Source: Erwinia sp. (GTDB lineage Bacteria; Pseudomonadota; Gammaproteobacteria; Enterobacterales; Enterobacteriaceae). From it: 64,000 nucleotides of DNA. The translations under genes and the position numbers were made by a program. Below, piece after piece: positions 21,743 to 31,752 of the stretch. The stretch is taken from assembly GCA_964016415.1 (NCBI GenBank), contig OZ024666.1, positions 1,035,310 through 1,099,309 on the forward strand. Reading direction: 5' to 3'. Every line of letters starts with the position of its first letter. Positions within the stretch are counted from its first letter, which is position 1. Under the pieces are notes generated by a model. The model had not been told where the DNA came from. It made no database searches and saw only the letters and a program-made list of their open reading frames with translations.

Positions 21743-22672
21743 TTACGATAAAAAATCGTAGCGCGATGGTTCGCCAGCCGGGCGGCTTTTGAAACGACGA
21801 TGGAGCCACATATATTGCCCGGGAGCCATCAGGATGCCATTTTCCACGACCTTATTCACTGCAACTGTAGTGCTGATTTCATCTTCTGCAGGAATTTGTG
21901 CCTCGGGAAGTATCAGCATCTCATAGCCTTTTCCTTCAGGGAGGCGACGAGGTATAAAAGGGATCACGGCAGGATTGGTGCTCCGTATCAGTAAATAACT
22001 TCCCGTCGTTGAAGCGGCATGCTCTACCGCAAAGAAAGGAACGAAGACACTGCTCTTCGGACCATAATCATGATCGGGTGCATACCAGATGATTTCCCCC
22101 TGCTTCAGCGCGCGAATCATCCCTTTTAAATCTTTTCTGTCCAGCATGCTTTTGTTTGAACGCATGCGCCCCCAGGTTTGTAGCCAGTTAAGTAGCGGAT
22201 TATCGTGAGGACGATACACGCCGATTCCGGGATTGAAGATGCCAAAAATGCGAGCCCCTAACTCCAGGGTCAGAAAATGAATACCAATCAATAGTACTCC
22301 TCTGCCTTCGGTTTTAGCCTGAGCAATATGTTCCAGCCCACTCACCTGAAACCATTTCCTGATTCGCCAGTCTGGCCAGAACCATGCCATACCTGTTTCG
22401 ATTAATCCCATGCCGACTGATTCAAAGTTAGCGACGATCATGGCTTCGCGCTCAGCCGCTGGCATATCCGGAAAACAGAGTTCAAGATTGCGCCTGGCGA
22501 CCTGAACCCGACGGGGCAAAAAACGGACAGAAAAACGTCCGAGAAGGCAGCCAAGTCGATACAGGAGGGGATAAGGCAGGAGCACCAGTAAATAGAGGAG
22601 GCCGATACCAAACCAGGTCAGCCAGTAACGTGGATGTAACAAATCGCGAGTAAAACGAGGTAACTGAGTCAT
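21743..22672 (-). CDS. lpxL: LpxL lauroyl-ACP-dependent lipid A acyltransferase
   Basis: Inner-membrane enzyme adding the secondary lauroyl chain to Kdo2-lipid IVA from lauroyl-ACP. The catalytic H-x4-E motif appears in [11 protein letters not shown] (about 129-139), and conserved [33 protein letters not shown] and [17 protein letters not shown] blocks identify LpxL rather than LpxM. Start ATG 22672 (MTQLPRF) matches E. coli MTNLPKF; the frame opens at a TTG four codons earlier. Length is 309 residues (E. coli 306). mdtG, which separates msyB and lpxL in E. coli, is absent. Confidence 0.92.
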   Translation of the reverse strand: MTQLPRFTRDLLHPRYWLTWFGIGLLYLLVLLPYPLLYRLGCLLGRFSVRFLPRRVQVARRNLELCFPDMPAAEREAMIVANFESVGMGLIETGMAWFWPDWRIRKWFQVSGLEHIAQAKTEGRGVLLIGIHFLTLELGARIFGIFNPGIGVYRPHDNPLLNWLQTWGRMRSNKSMLDRKDLKGMIRALKQGEIIWYAPDHDYGPKSSVFVPFFAVEHAASTTGSYLLIRSTNPAVIPFIPRRLPEGKGYEMLILPEAQIPAEDEISTTVAVNKVVENGILMAPGQYMWLHRRFKSRPAGEPSRYDFLS

Positions 22673-22796
22673 GAATACCGTCAATTTATGAATGGGCAGA
22701 GCACTGCCATGTTATTATTTCGTAAAATATTGAGTTTGGCATGAACGTCTATTTTACTGAAAGATCATGCGGTAAGGAAAAATTAACCTCATGAAA

Positions 22797-23891
22797 TCAT
22801 GATTCAAATAAGCCTTTTAGATTATGCGGCTCACAACGTCTGTATTGTGCTGGGGCATCGATTTGTGCTCCCAGTTGTGCCGCTGCATGCCACGGCCAGC
22901 GGGGGTTATAAAGGATCCCGCGTGCCAGGGCGACCATATCAGCTTGCTGAGAAGTAAGAATAGTTTCTGCCTGCAGTGCATCAGTGATCAGGCCAACAGT
23001 AATAACAGGAATCGTCACGGTTTGTTTGATTTTTTCAGCGAATGAGACCTGGTAACCCGGGGCAACGGTTATCTTTTGTTGTACAGAAAGACCACCACTG
23101 GAAACGTGTATATAGTCACAACCCGCCCGTTCAAGCGCCTGGCATAGTATTATCGATTGTTCGGGATCCCAGCCTCCTTCGACCCAGTCCGTGGCAGACA
23201 GTCTGATACCGACTGGTTTTTTCGCCGGAAAAACGCGTCGTACTTCCCGGAATACCTCCAGCGTCAGTCGCATCCTGTTGTCCAGGGAACCGCCATATTC
23301 GTCGTTACGTTGATTGGTGAGTGGCGATAAAAACTGATGGAGCAGGTAACCATGCGCAGCATGAATTTCTATCAGGTCAATACCAAGGTGATCAGCACGA
23401 ATGGCACTTTCGGTGAAGCCGTGCACAATACGCTTTATGTCGCTAGTACTGCAGGCGACCGGTGTACTGTAGTCTGTTGAATAAGGAATGGCAGAGGGAG
23501 CCTGGGTATCCCAGCCGCCATTCTCTTTATCCAAAGTGCCACCACCCAGCCAGGGAACTGCGCTCGAGGCTTTACGTCCTGCATGTGAGAGCTGTATCCC
23601 TACTGCAATAGGAGAAAATTTTCGTATATCGTCGAGTACACTGCCGAGTGCATCACGCGTTTCATCATTCCACAGCCCGAGATCGTTGGGGCTGATCCTG
23701 CCAGCAGGTTCGACAGCTGTCGCTTCGATGATCAACAATCCAGCGCCTGACAGGGCCAGGTTGCCTAAATGCACACGGTGCCATTCTGCCGCTTTGCCTT
23801 GTTCTGCTGAATACTGGCACATGGGGGCAATAACAATACGATTAGCTAACTTCAGTTTGCCAATCCGTACAGGGGTAAACAGTAGACTCAT
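22797..23891 (-). CDS. NADH:flavin oxidoreductase, old yellow enzyme (YqjM/NamA-like)
   Basis: A 364-residue FMN-dependent ene-reductase-like TIM barrel. Typical motifs are IVIAPMCQYSAEQG (about 18-31, with the Cys of the YqjM subclass), the substrate-binding HAAHGYLLHQFLSP (with the His-His-type pair spaced as in the family), EYGGSLDNRMRLTLEV and the C-terminal FMN phosphate site ADMVALARGILYNPRWPWHAA. The start ATG 23891 sits behind GAGGAG at 23898-23903; the longer frame to 24005 lacks a ribosome site and would overlap the divergent trhO leader. The physiological substrate is unknown. It is not part of the E. coli order here and may be an insertion. Confidence 0.88.
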   Translation of the reverse strand: MSLLFTPVRIGKLKLANRIVIAPMCQYSAEQGKAAEWHRVHLGNLALSGAGLLIIEATAVEPAGRISPNDLGLWNDETRDALGSVLDDIRKFSPIAVGIQLSHAGRKASSAVPWLGGGTLDKENGGWDTQAPSAIPYSTDYSTPVACSTSDIKRIVHGFTESAIRADHLGIDLIEIHAAHGYLLHQFLSPLTNQRNDEYGGSLDNRMRLTLEVFREVRRVFPAKKPVGIRLSATDWVEGGWDPEQSIILCQALERAGCDYIHVSSGGLSVQQKITVAPGYQVSFAEKIKQTVTIPVITVGLITDALQAETILTSQQADMVALARGILYNPRWPWHAAAQLGAQIDAPAQYRRCEPHNLKGLFES

Positions 23892-24077
23892 CATCATCTC
23901 CTCAAAAGTGCTGCATAAGGATAAATATAGAAGGTTAGAGGGCATTTTTCCCAACGAGATGTGCTGTGTAGCGTGTTTTTTTAGTAGAATATGACTCGTA
24001 GTCATTTTGCCGTGATGGCCGGGTGGCAGAGTACTACTAAACTAAGTTTCAGATCAATGAATAAGGATCACAACACC

Positions 24078-25130
24078 ATGCCAGTGTTACGTAATCTTGT
24101 CTCTAATGGAATGCTTAAAGCGCGTATGTTAGCAGAGACAGAGCCCCGAAAAACGGTCTCATTCTATAAATATTTCACCATTGACGATCCGCAAATTTTC
24201 CGCGATGAATTGTATGTGTTACTTACCGGATTAAAAGTATTTGGACGTATCTACGTTGCTAAAGAGGGTATTAACGCGCAGGTGAGTGTGCCCGCCTGTG
24301 ACTATGAGGCGTTCAAAGCACAGCTGTACAATTATCATCCGGCACTTGATGGTTTGCGAATGAATATCGCTCTTGAAGACGACGGTAAATCTTTTTGGGT
24401 ATTACGCTTTAAAGTCCGTAACCGCATTGTGGCCGATGGTATAGAGGATGACACCTTTGATGCCAGCGATGTTGGTCACTATCTGAAGGCAGCGGAAGTC
24501 AATGCAATGATTGACGACCCGGATACCGTTTTTGTCGATATGCGCAATCATTATGAATATGAAGTGGGGCATTTTGAAAAGGCACTGGAGATTCCTGCTG
24601 ATACTTTTCGCGAACAGTTACCTATGGCTGTTGATATGCTGCAGGACGATAAAGATAAGAAAATAGTGATGTATTGTACTGGCGGTATTCGTTGTGAGAA
24701 GGCCAGTGCGTGGATGCGGCATAATGGTTTTGAAAATGTCTACCATGTCGAGGGGGGGATTATTGAATATGCCCGCCGGGCAAAAGAGCAGGGGTTACCT
24801 GTACGTTTCAAAGGCAAAAATTTTGTGTTTGATGAGCGCATGGGAGAGAGGATTTCCGGGGATGTTATTGCGCAGTGTCATCAATGCGGTGCCTCTTGTG
24901 ATACTCACGTCAATTGCAAAAATGATGGTTGTCATCTGTTATTTATCCAATGTCCTGCCTGTGCTGAAAAATATCAACATTGCTGTAGTCATGCATGCAT
25001 TGAAGAGCTGTCTCTGCCTGCAGAGGTACAGCGGGAACGGCGCGCAGGAAGAGAAAATGGCAATAAGATTTTCAACAAGTCGCGTGGTGGATTAAAAGTC
25101 ACCCTGGCAATTCCCGATCCTGAGCAGTGA
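24078..25130 (+). CDS. trhO: TrhO tRNA uridine-34 hydroxylase (YceA)
   Basis: Rhodanese-domain enzyme that forms 5-hydroxyuridine at the wobble position of several tRNAs using molecular oxygen. An N-terminal acylphosphatase-like domain ([15 protein letters not shown]...[14 protein letters not shown]) is followed by the rhodanese domain with active-site Cys in [16 protein letters not shown], and a Cys-rich C-terminus ([22 protein letters not shown]). Start ATG 24078 gives 350 residues, the E. coli length, behind AAGGA; the frame opens earlier at 23991 without support. The product ends in IPDPEQ before a terminator. Confidence 0.95.
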   Translation: MPVLRNLVSNGMLKARMLAETEPRKTVSFYKYFTIDDPQIFRDELYVLLTGLKVFGRIYVAKEGINAQVSVPACDYEAFKAQLYNYHPALDGLRMNIALEDDGKSFWVLRFKVRNRIVADGIEDDTFDASDVGHYLKAAEVNAMIDDPDTVFVDMRNHYEYEVGHFEKALEIPADTFREQLPMAVDMLQDDKDKKIVMYCTGGIRCEKASAWMRHNGFENVYHVEGGIIEYARRAKEQGLPVRFKGKNFVFDERMGERISGDVIAQCHQCGASCDTHVNCKNDGCHLLFIQCPACAEKYQHCCSHACIEELSLPAEVQRERRAGRENGNKIFNKSRGGLKVTLAIPDPEQ

Positions 25131-25135
25131 TCAAA

Positions 25136-25164
25136 AACGCCGGCATAATTGCCGGCGTTCTTTA
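25136..25164 (+). terminator. Terminator after trhO
   Basis: Perfect 9-bp stem AACGCCGGC / GCCGGCGTT with a 6-base loop, then CTTTAT. A second inverted repeat (CATCCTTAC at 25194-25202, GTAAGGATG at 25215-25223) lies between it and the yceI stop and could serve yceI. Confidence 0.85.
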
Positions 25165-25232
25165 TATCGCAAGGCAGCAATAAACGTGCCTGTCATCCTT
25201 ACCCTGACAGCAGAGTAAGGATGTCAGCATCA

Positions 25233-25805
25233 CTACTGGCGAATTCCTTCAACAGAAATCATCAATTGCACCTGTTGCGAGGCAGGGCCTAAATCTGATT
25301 TGATGTTGAAATCTTTTAGTGTCAGCGTTCCTTCAGCAGCAAAACCAGCGCGGTAGCCACCCCAGGGATCTTTCCCTTCACCTATTTTCTGTGCGATTAA
25401 TGTGATGGGTTTCGTCACGCCATTAAGCGTGAAATTTCCCGTTACCTCCAGTTTATCTCCGGCTGGTTTTACGCCAGTTGAAACAAACGTGGCCTCCGGA
25501 AATTTACCGCTATTGAGGAACTCACTGCTACGCAAATGTTTATCGCGCTCGGCATGGTTAGTATCCACACTGGCAGTTTTAATCGTCACACTGACATTAT
25601 CGCCAGCAGGATTTTGATCATCGAATGCAAAGTGGCCATCAAAATCACGAAACGTACCGTACAGCCAACTGTAGCCAAGATGCTGGATACGGAACTGAAC
25701 GAATGCGTGTTGACCCTGTTTATCGATTTTATACTCCGCGGCCTGGCTGCTGGCGGTGAAAAGGAGAGCAGAAGTAGCGATAGCCAGTAAGCTTTTTTTC
25801 AACAT
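25233..25805 (-). CDS. yceI: YceI periplasmic lipocalin-like protein
   Basis: A 190-residue secreted protein. The signal peptide [20 protein letters not shown] then QA precedes mature [13 protein letters not shown]. The fold is a lipid-binding beta barrel that binds isoprenoid-type ligands in this family; in E. coli it is induced by high pH and osmotic stress. Conserved [19 protein letters not shown] and [12 protein letters not shown] blocks are present. It is 15 bases downstream of yceJ, forming the yceJI pair. The exact role is unknown. Confidence 0.93.
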   Translation of the reverse strand: MLKKSLLAIATSALLFTASSQAAEYKIDKQGQHAFVQFRIQHLGYSWLYGTFRDFDGHFAFDDQNPAGDNVSVTIKTASVDTNHAERDKHLRSSEFLNSGKFPEATFVSTGVKPAGDKLEVTGNFTLNGVTKPITLIAQKIGEGKDPWGGYRAGFAAEGTLTLKDFNIKSDLGPASQQVQLMISVEGIRQ

Positions 25806-25820
25806 AAGCGATTCCTGTTT

Positions 25821-26381
25821 TCAGTGGTGAGTGGAAGTGCGTCCAGTCATACGGTTTAGTGTGTCATCCCGTAGAATGAAATGGTGTCTGAAGGCGGCAA
25901 AGGCATGCAGCAGGGACAGGCCTATAACTGACCAGGCAAGCCAGAGATGGATATTTCCAGCGATATCAGCTTGTTGAGACTCTCCCTGAAATGTTGCTGG
26001 CACCGTCAGTATCCCAAATACTTCTATAGGCTTACCTTCTGCTGTCGAGATCAAATATCCGCTGATGAAAATGGCAAAAAGTAAGGCATACAGCAAAATA
26101 TGCACAGCGACGATGGTATAGCGCGTAATTCGTTTCGGCGTGTTTAACGGTGCAGGAGGAGGGGAGATAAAACGCCATAGTGTCCGTAGTATCATCACGG
26201 CAAACAGAACCATTCCCACACTTTTGTGCCATTCCGGTGCGGCGTGATACCAGTCATCATAATAGCTCAGCGTGACCATCCAGAGACCGAGAGCAAACAT
26301 GGCGTAAACAGCGAAAGCAATTGACCAGTGAAAAAACATGCTCAACAAGCCATAGCGTGAAGTCGTGTTGCGTAACTGCAT
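25821..26381 (-). CDS. yceJ: YceJ cytochrome b561 family protein
   Basis: A 186-residue four-helix inner-membrane di-haem cytochrome of the b561 type, likely passing electrons from the quinone pool. Haem-ligand histidines are visible in MFFHWSIAFAVYAMF (about 16-30), EWHKSVGMVLF (about 51), VAVHILLYALLFAIFISGY and LSLLHAFAAFRHH near the end. The pairing with yceI suggests a joint envelope function. ATG 26381 is followed by RNTTSRYGLLSMFFHW; length matches E. coli. Confidence 0.92.
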   Translation of the reverse strand: MQLRNTTSRYGLLSMFFHWSIAFAVYAMFALGLWMVTLSYYDDWYHAAPEWHKSVGMVLFAVMILRTLWRFISPPPAPLNTPKRITRYTIVAVHILLYALLFAIFISGYLISTAEGKPIEVFGILTVPATFQGESQQADIAGNIHLWLAWSVIGLSLLHAFAAFRHHFILRDDTLNRMTGRTSTHH

Positions 26382-26612
26382 AGTGAAAATCCATTAGGGT
26401 TTTTATCAGCATGAATAATCATAATATAGAAAGCAATCATTCAAGAATATCGATTGAGTAAATAAGCTAAAAATATATATATCAGTATGATATGTTTTTT
26501 AAAGTAATGTAAATAACTAAAATCATCCCATTAAGGGTAAAAAAACTGAACAATATACTGAATAGGGGAGTGTTGAAAAGGCATCGAAAGATGCCTTAGT
26601 GCTGAGTAAAAA

Positions 26613-26867
26613 TTAATGTTTTTGGTAATCCCGGGCCTGGTATTCAGTTGCTTCTATTTTGGCAATGCCGGCTTCCAGAATAGAGATAAACTGCCTTGCG
26701 ACATCAGTCGTCAACCAGTAAGTCGGACCGACATCAGCATCGTGTTCACTTTGCTCTCCGGAAGAGAGTGAATGAAGGCGGAGCATCATAGCATCATAGC
26801 TGTCTACGGTACTGATGTCCCACCCGATGAGAGGATGAGTCTGTATGACATCTTTATTACGTTCCAT
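26613..26867 (-). CDS. bssS: BssS biofilm regulator
   Basis: An 84-residue small soluble protein. DVIQTHPLIGWDISTVDSYD and WLTTDVARQFISILEAGIAK are almost identical to E. coli BssS, which affects biofilm formation, indole and AI-2 signalling. The ribosome site GGAGG directly precedes ATG 26867. The mode of action is unknown. The middle segment (SLSSGEQSEHDADVG) is the only variable part. Confidence 0.93.
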   Translation of the reverse strand: MERNKDVIQTHPLIGWDISTVDSYDAMMLRLHSLSSGEQSEHDADVGPTYWLTTDVARQFISILEAGIAKIEATEYQARDYQKH

Positions 26868-27194
26868 TTAAACCTCCTTTTTCGTGCATGAAAACAACGA
26901 ATCGATGTATTGAGGTCGTGTATGAATACTCTCACTGACTATCTGAGTATAACGTTAAAACGTAATATTTCCTGTCAGAGATCAGAAAACAATTAAATAT
27001 TAAATAAATTTGACCTTCTGGTCAGGAAGAATCACAACATAAATGAATCCAGTTTCATGGGGGGAGAAACGGGTTCATTATGCTTTTTGTACCTGAAATT
27101 CTGCTAAGAGTAGTGTAGTAACACAGTATCTGCACTTTTATCTACCACAAACTATTTGCGTACTGTGTGGGTAAACTGACCGGAGGAACAGAAG
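26868..27194. other. Intergenic region between dinI and bssS
   Basis: About 330 bases, AT-rich, with no coding signature. It holds the bssS promoter on the minus strand. An 8-bp inverted repeat ACACAGTA (27121-27128) / TACTGTGT (27161-27168) with a 32-base gap lies just after dinI; it could be a transcript end or a binding site. No terminator with a T-run is clear. Confidence 0.4.
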
Positions 27195-27440
27195 TCAGTC
27201 ACCACTAAACCAGTCGTCAGCGCTTTCCCATGTCTCCTGCAGAATTTCAGTAATTTGTTCCTTTGCTGCATGGCTCGCTCCCAGTACGGTGAGATTATTT
27301 GCTGCGGCGTAGCGGACAGACACATTGCTGTTCTGTTCAGGAAAATGTTTTTCAATACGTTTGGTTAATTCAACCGCCAGTGCATCAATTGCACCAGCAA
27401 GGAGAAGAGTAGTTTTTGCCACTGTTATTTCAACACGCAT
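27195..27440 (-). CDS. dinI: DinI, modulator of RecA filaments
   Basis: An 81-residue SOS protein that stabilises RecA filaments and limits LexA and UmuD cleavage. MRVEITVAKTTLLLAGAIDA starts at ATG 27440 behind GGAGG, giving exactly the E. coli length; the frame upstream to 27473 is not expected to be translated. The acidic C-terminal helix ILQETWESADDWF mimics DNA and binds RecA. A LexA-like box lies 22 bases upstream. Confidence 0.94.
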   Translation of the reverse strand: MRVEITVAKTTLLLAGAIDALAVELTKRIEKHFPEQNSNVSVRYAAANNLTVLGASHAAKEQITEILQETWESADDWFSGD

Positions 27441-27461
27441 CAGAGACCTCCATAATTTATG

Positions 27462-27477
27462 CTGGTAATACATATAG
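27462..27477 (-). promoter_or_regulatory. LexA box upstream of dinI, one key base altered
   Basis: On the minus strand CTATATGTATTACCAG aligns with the LexA core CTG-N10-CAG and with the E. coli dinI site as I recall it (CTGTATAAATAACCAG). The right CAG is intact, but the left CTG reads CTA. LexA binding may be weakened. Confidence 0.65.
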
Positions 27478-27519
27478 TATTATTCATGGAGGCAATGGCT
27501 GTCTTCGCTGAGCTGCACG

Positions 27520-28566
27520 CTATGCGTTTTTAACCTGCCAGTTAACCGTTTCACCAGCCAGAAAAGGAATCAGCGTCTCAGCACCCAGAGAAATACTGTC
27601 CATCACTGTCCACGGTTTTTTGACCAGAGTGATGCTCTCATCATTTACCGGTAAACCATAAAACTGCGGGCCGTTCAGAGAACAAAACCCCTCAAGATGA
27701 TGCAGTGCATCCATCTCTTCGAACACCGTGGCGTAAGCGGGTAATGCTGTCGGAGCATTGAAAACGCCGGCACAGCCGCAGGCACTCTCTTTATGGTTTC
27801 GTACATGAGGTGCTGTATCAGTGCCCATAAAAAAACGCTGATTACCGCTGGCTACTACCTCACGTAAGGCTTGCTGGTGGACATTGCGTTTTAAAATGGG
27901 AAGGCAATATAAATGGGGGCGAATTCCTCCTACCAGCATGTGATTTCGGTTAAACATCAGATGCTGTGGTGTGATGGTTGCCGCCAGGGTATCGCTGGCT
28001 GAAGCAACATACGCGGCGGCCTCTTTGGTGGTGATATGTTCAAAGACAACTTTCAGTGCCGGGTAGCGCTGTCGTAACGGTTCCAGAACGGTATCAATGA
28101 ACCGCGCTTCACGATCAAAAATATCAATTGCACTGTCGGTCACTTCGCCATGAACCAGCAGAGGTATACCTATTTTTTGCATACGATCAAGCACGGTACT
28201 GATGCTATCGATTGAAGTCACGCCGTGGCTGGAATTAGTTGTGGCATGTGCCGGATACAGTTTCGCTGCAGTGAAAATACCGGCGGAGAAGCCTTTCTCT
28301 AACTCATCAGGTGCGAGAGTGTCGGTCAGATAGCAGGTCATCAGGGGTTGAAAATGATGGTCATCTGGAATGGCAGCCTGAATTCGTTGTTGATATTCCG
28401 TCGCAGCAGCGACATCGGTTACCGGAGGCAACAGGTTCGGCATGATGATCGCCCGACCGCAGACTGCGCTGGTATAAGGCAGTACGGTCTGTAGCATCTC
28501 ATCATCTCGCAGGTGGACGTGCCAGTCATCAGGACGACGAATTGTCAGTTGTGGTAGGTTAGACAT
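27520..28566 (-). CDS. pyrC: PyrC dihydroorotase
   Basis: Zinc amidohydrolase closing carbamoyl-aspartate to dihydroorotate in pyrimidine synthesis. At 348 residues it equals E. coli PyrC. Metal ligands are visible: [11 protein letters not shown] (two His, about 16 and 18), the carboxylated Lys in [13 protein letters not shown] (about 102), His in LLVHGEVT and VFEHITT, and Asp in [14 protein letters not shown] ribosome site precedes ATG 28566. In E. coli expression depends on CTP-sensitive start-site switching and PurR; I did not resolve those signals here. Confidence 0.96.
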   Translation of the reverse strand: MSNLPQLTIRRPDDWHVHLRDDEMLQTVLPYTSAVCGRAIIMPNLLPPVTDVAAATEYQQRIQAAIPDDHHFQPLMTCYLTDTLAPDELEKGFSAGIFTAAKLYPAHATTNSSHGVTSIDSISTVLDRMQKIGIPLLVHGEVTDSAIDIFDREARFIDTVLEPLRQRYPALKVVFEHITTKEAAAYVASASDTLAATITPQHLMFNRNHMLVGGIRPHLYCLPILKRNVHQQALREVVASGNQRFFMGTDTAPHVRNHKESACGCAGVFNAPTALPAYATVFEEMDALHHLEGFCSLNGPQFYGLPVNDESITLVKKPWTVMDSISLGAETLIPFLAGETVNWQVKNA

Positions 28567-28750
28567 TACTCAGACTCCGGCAAACAGGATTAGGATATTT
28601 TTTCAGTGAACAAGCCGGGAAATAAGCATAGGGATAAATGCCATTAATTGCACTGGCTTTATGCGAAAGTACCGATTTTCTTTTGCCAGTGCCGCCGATT
28701 ATTCACGGCGCTGTGCATCACAGGCTATGTTGGTCAATCTGCCAAAAATC

Positions 28751-28790
28751 ACGTAAGCTTACGTTTCACTAAACCGGGTTACCCCGGTTT
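28751..28790. other. Perfect palindrome and adjacent hairpin between pyrC and rimJ
   Basis: ACGTAAGCTTACGT (28751-28764) is a perfect 14-bp palindrome, followed six bases later by AAACCGGG-TTAC-CCCGGTTT (28771-28790 region), an 8-bp stem. They sit in the 308-base divergent pyrC/rimJ region, which has no gene. The palindrome could be an operator; the GC-rich stem could be part of the rimJ leader. Confidence 0.5.
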
Positions 28791-28874
28791 CTGACATTTT
28801 TACGTGCTTTCGGGCGACGGCGTCTGTATAGATAAGGCGTCGAAGAGATGACGGATAAAGAGACCTGTGAAGAT

Positions 28875-29465
28875 ATGTTTGGTTATCGTGCAACTGCACC
28901 CAGAGTGCGTTTGGTAACGGAACGCCTGATTGTGCGTCTGGTGAATGAGCGTGATGCATGGTTGCTTGCTGATTATTATACGGAAAATCGGCATTTCCTG
29001 TCCCCCTGGGAGCCATTTCGTGATGGAAGCCACTGCACTGCATCAGGCTGGCAATCACGTCTGAGTTTCATCATTGATATGCACCGACAACAGAGTGCAT
29101 TTTATTTCATTTTGCTCGACAGTGACGAAAATGAAATAGTCGGTATTGCCAATTTCAGCAACATTTTGCGCGGCGCATTCCATGCCTGCTACCTCGGATA
29201 TTCACTCGGTGAAAAATGGCAAGGAAAAGGCATGATGCAGGAAGCGTTGGGTGCTGCGATACGTTACATGCAACAACAACAACGTATGCATCGAATTATG
29301 GCGAATTATATGCCGCATAATCAGCGCAGCGGAAATCTTCTGTCTCGTCTCGGTTTCGAAAAAGAGGGTTATGCGCGCGATTATCTGCTTATCAATGGTA
29401 AGTGGCAGGATCACGTGCTGACGGCGCTGACCAGCCGGCTTTGGCAACCAGCAAAATTAAGTTGA
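28875..29465 (+). CDS. rimJ: RimJ N-acetyltransferase of ribosomal protein S5
   Basis: GNAT-family enzyme that acetylates the N-terminal alanine of S5. The acetyl-CoA loop is in [15 protein letters not shown] (about 117-131), and [42 protein letters not shown] is the conserved C-terminal block. Start ATG 28875 (MFGYRATAP) matches E. coli MFGYRS, giving 196 residues; the frame opens nine codons earlier at 28848. mdtH, which neighbours rimJ in E. coli, is not here. Confidence 0.94.
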   Translation: MFGYRATAPRVRLVTERLIVRLVNERDAWLLADYYTENRHFLSPWEPFRDGSHCTASGWQSRLSFIIDMHRQQSAFYFILLDSDENEIVGIANFSNILRGAFHACYLGYSLGEKWQGKGMMQEALGAAIRYMQQQQRMHRIMANYMPHNQRSGNLLSRLGFEKEGYARDYLLINGKWQDHVLTALTSRLWQPAKLS

Positions 29466-29481
29466 ACAGGGAGAGAATGAA

Positions 29482-30153
29482 GTGAAAATAGAGTTGTCAG
29501 CAATTGAAGCAAGGATAATAGGTGCACTGTTGGAAAAACAGTGTACCACTCCGGACCAATATCCGCTTTCACTGCACGGGGTTGTGACTGCCTGCAATCA
29601 AAAATCTAACCGTGAACCGGTGATGACGCTCGGTGAGCGAGCGGTGCAGGATACGCTTGACAGACTGGCCCAGAAACACCTGGTCACGTTGCTCAGTGGT
29701 TTTGGCAACCGCGTGCTTAAATATGAACATCGTTTTTGCAACAGCGAGTTTGGTCAGTTGCGGTTTTCAGCAGCAGAACTGGCGCTGATAACAACGCTGT
29801 TACTGCGTGGCGCGCAAACGCCCGGAGAGTTGCGTACTCGTGCTGCCCGTATGTGCGATTTTGCCAGTGTCGATGAAGTGGAAATAGCACTCAATGCACT
29901 GATGCTGCGTGAGGATGGACCTTTTGTTGTTCGGCTGCCACGGGAACCCGGTAAACGCGAGTGCCGTTACCAGCATCTGTTTAGCGGTGATATTGAGATC
30001 ACGCCGGATGATAGCGTACCCGAGCTATCCGCAGCACCTCAGGGAGCACTCGAAACTCGGGTGGAAAAACTGGAAGCTGAAGTGGCTGCCTTAACACAAC
30101 GCCTCGATGCATTGCTTGCCGCTCAGACTGACAATCAGGTTGAGGAAGTATGA
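29482..30153 (+). CDS. yceH: YceH, DUF480 winged-helix protein
   Basis: A 223-residue protein with two winged-helix-like domains; function unknown. [34 protein letters not shown] and [22 protein letters not shown] are the family signatures, and [16 protein letters not shown] ends the second domain. A C-terminal coiled coil (about 190-215, [22 protein letters not shown]) may mediate dimerisation. GTG 29482 follows a GGGAGAG site. In E. coli mviM separates yceH from murJ; here only 49 bases do. Confidence 0.92.
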   Translation: MKIELSAIEARIIGALLEKQCTTPDQYPLSLHGVVTACNQKSNREPVMTLGERAVQDTLDRLAQKHLVTLLSGFGNRVLKYEHRFCNSEFGQLRFSAAELALITTLLLRGAQTPGELRTRAARMCDFASVDEVEIALNALMLREDGPFVVRLPREPGKRECRYQHLFSGDIEITPDDSVPELSAAPQGALETRVEKLEAEVAALTQRLDALLAAQTDNQVEEV

Positions 30154-30202
30154 CCGCAGGTAATGTGTCAGAGCAGGGTTACCCCTATTGGCCAGGAACG
30201 TT

Positions 30203-31747
30203 ATGAATTTACTAAAATCGCTGGCAGCAGTCAGTTCCATGACGCTATTTTCACGCGTGCTCGGTTTTGTCCGTGATGCCATTGTTGCGCGTGTTTTTGG
30301 TGCCGGAATGGCAACAGATGCATTTTTTGTTGCTTTCAAATTACCCAATCTGTTGCGGAGAATTTTTGCCGAAGGCGCATTTTCTCAGGCGTTTGTGCCA
30401 ATACTTTCGGAATATAAAAGTCAGCAAGGGGAAGAAGCAACACGGGTTTTTATCGCTTACGTTTCAGGGTTGCTGACCCTCTGTCTGGCAGTGATCACCC
30501 TGGCCGGCATTCTGGCTGCACCCTGGGTGATTTTGGCGACGGCGCCCGGCTTTGCCGACACTACGGAAAAGTTAGCCCTGACATCTTCCTTACTGTGCAT
30601 CACCTTCCCTTATATTTTACTGATATCGCTCGCCTCTTTAGCCGGGGCTATCTTAAATACCTGGAACCGTTTTTCTGTACCTGCTTTTGCTCCCACATTA
30701 CTCAACGTGAGTATGATTAGTTTTGCACTGTTTGCCGCGCCTTATTTTACACCTCCCGTACTGGCGTTAGCCTGGGCGGTGGTTGTCGGCGGGGTATTGC
30801 AGCTGGTTTATCAACTGCCGCATCTGAAAAAAATAGGTATGTTGGTATTACCGCGCATTAATCTTCGTGACTCTGGGGTCTGGCGGGTAATGCGTCAGAT
30901 GGGGCCGGCAATTCTGGGAGTATCGGTCAGTCAGATATCATTAATCATCAACACGATATTCGCTTCATTTCTGATATCGGGCTCAGTTTCATGGATGTAT
31001 TACGCTGATCGACTGATGGAATTTCCTTCTGGGGTGCTGGGTGTTGCATTGGGAACCATTCTTTTACCCTCGCTGGCTAAAAGTTTTGCTAAAGGTCATC
31101 ATGCAGAGTACAACCTGTTATTAGACTGGGGGCTGCGACTCTGCGTATTGTTAGCGATACCCAGTGCAGTTGCGATAGGAATGCTGGCGCAACCACTGAC
31201 AGTCGCACTATTTCAGTATGGTAAATTCACCGCACATGACGCACTAATGACCCAGCAGGCACTGTTAGCCTATTCCGTGGGTCTGCCGGGCCTGATTCTG
31301 GTAAAAGTGCTGGCGCCGGGGTTCTATTCGCGGCAGGACATCAAAACACCAGTGAAGATTGCCCTGCTGACTCTTTTCGCAACACAGATGATGAATCTGG
31401 CTTTTATTGCACCACTGAAACATGCCGGGTTGGCGTTGTCGATTGGTCTGGCGGCCTGCCTTAATGCCACTCTGCTTTACTGGCAATTGCGCAAACAAGC
31501 CATTTTTACGCCACTCAAGGGATGGTCTTCTTTTCTGTTACGCACGGGTATCGCTGTATTGGCGATGGCATTAGCACTGTATGGCATGTTATGGGTAATG
31601 CCTGACTGGTCAACAGGCAACATGGCTGAGCGATTATTGCGGCTTGCTGCCGTGTGTTCAGTAGGCGGTGGCGTTTATATTATCGCTTTACTGCTGATGG
31701 GGTTTCGACTTAAGGAGTATGCAAGAAGTAATGCGGTTAAGGAGTGA
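30203..31747 (+). CDS. murJ: MurJ lipid II flippase
   Basis: Essential inner-membrane MOP-superfamily flippase that moves lipid II to the periplasm. Start ATG 30203 ([13 protein letters not shown], as in E. coli) behind AGGA gives 514 residues; the frame opens five codons earlier. Fourteen hydrophobic segments are visible, and cavity residues are conserved in [38 protein letters not shown] and [18 protein letters not shown]. It converges on flgN with 5 bases between the stop codons. Confidence 0.97.
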   Translation: MNLLKSLAAVSSMTLFSRVLGFVRDAIVARVFGAGMATDAFFVAFKLPNLLRRIFAEGAFSQAFVPILSEYKSQQGEEATRVFIAYVSGLLTLCLAVITLAGILAAPWVILATAPGFADTTEKLALTSSLLCITFPYILLISLASLAGAILNTWNRFSVPAFAPTLLNVSMISFALFAAPYFTPPVLALAWAVVVGGVLQLVYQLPHLKKIGMLVLPRINLRDSGVWRVMRQMGPAILGVSVSQISLIINTIFASFLISGSVSWMYYADRLMEFPSGVLGVALGTILLPSLAKSFAKGHHAEYNLLLDWGLRLCVLLAIPSAVAIGMLAQPLTVALFQYGKFTAHDALMTQQALLAYSVGLPGLILVKVLAPGFYSRQDIKTPVKIALLTLFATQMMNLAFIAPLKHAGLALSIGLAACLNATLLYWQLRKQAIFTPLKGWSSFLLRTGIAVLAMALALYGMLWVMPDWSTGNMAERLLRLAAVCSVGGGVYIIALLLMGFRLKEYARSNAVKE

Positions 31748-31752
31748 GCCAG

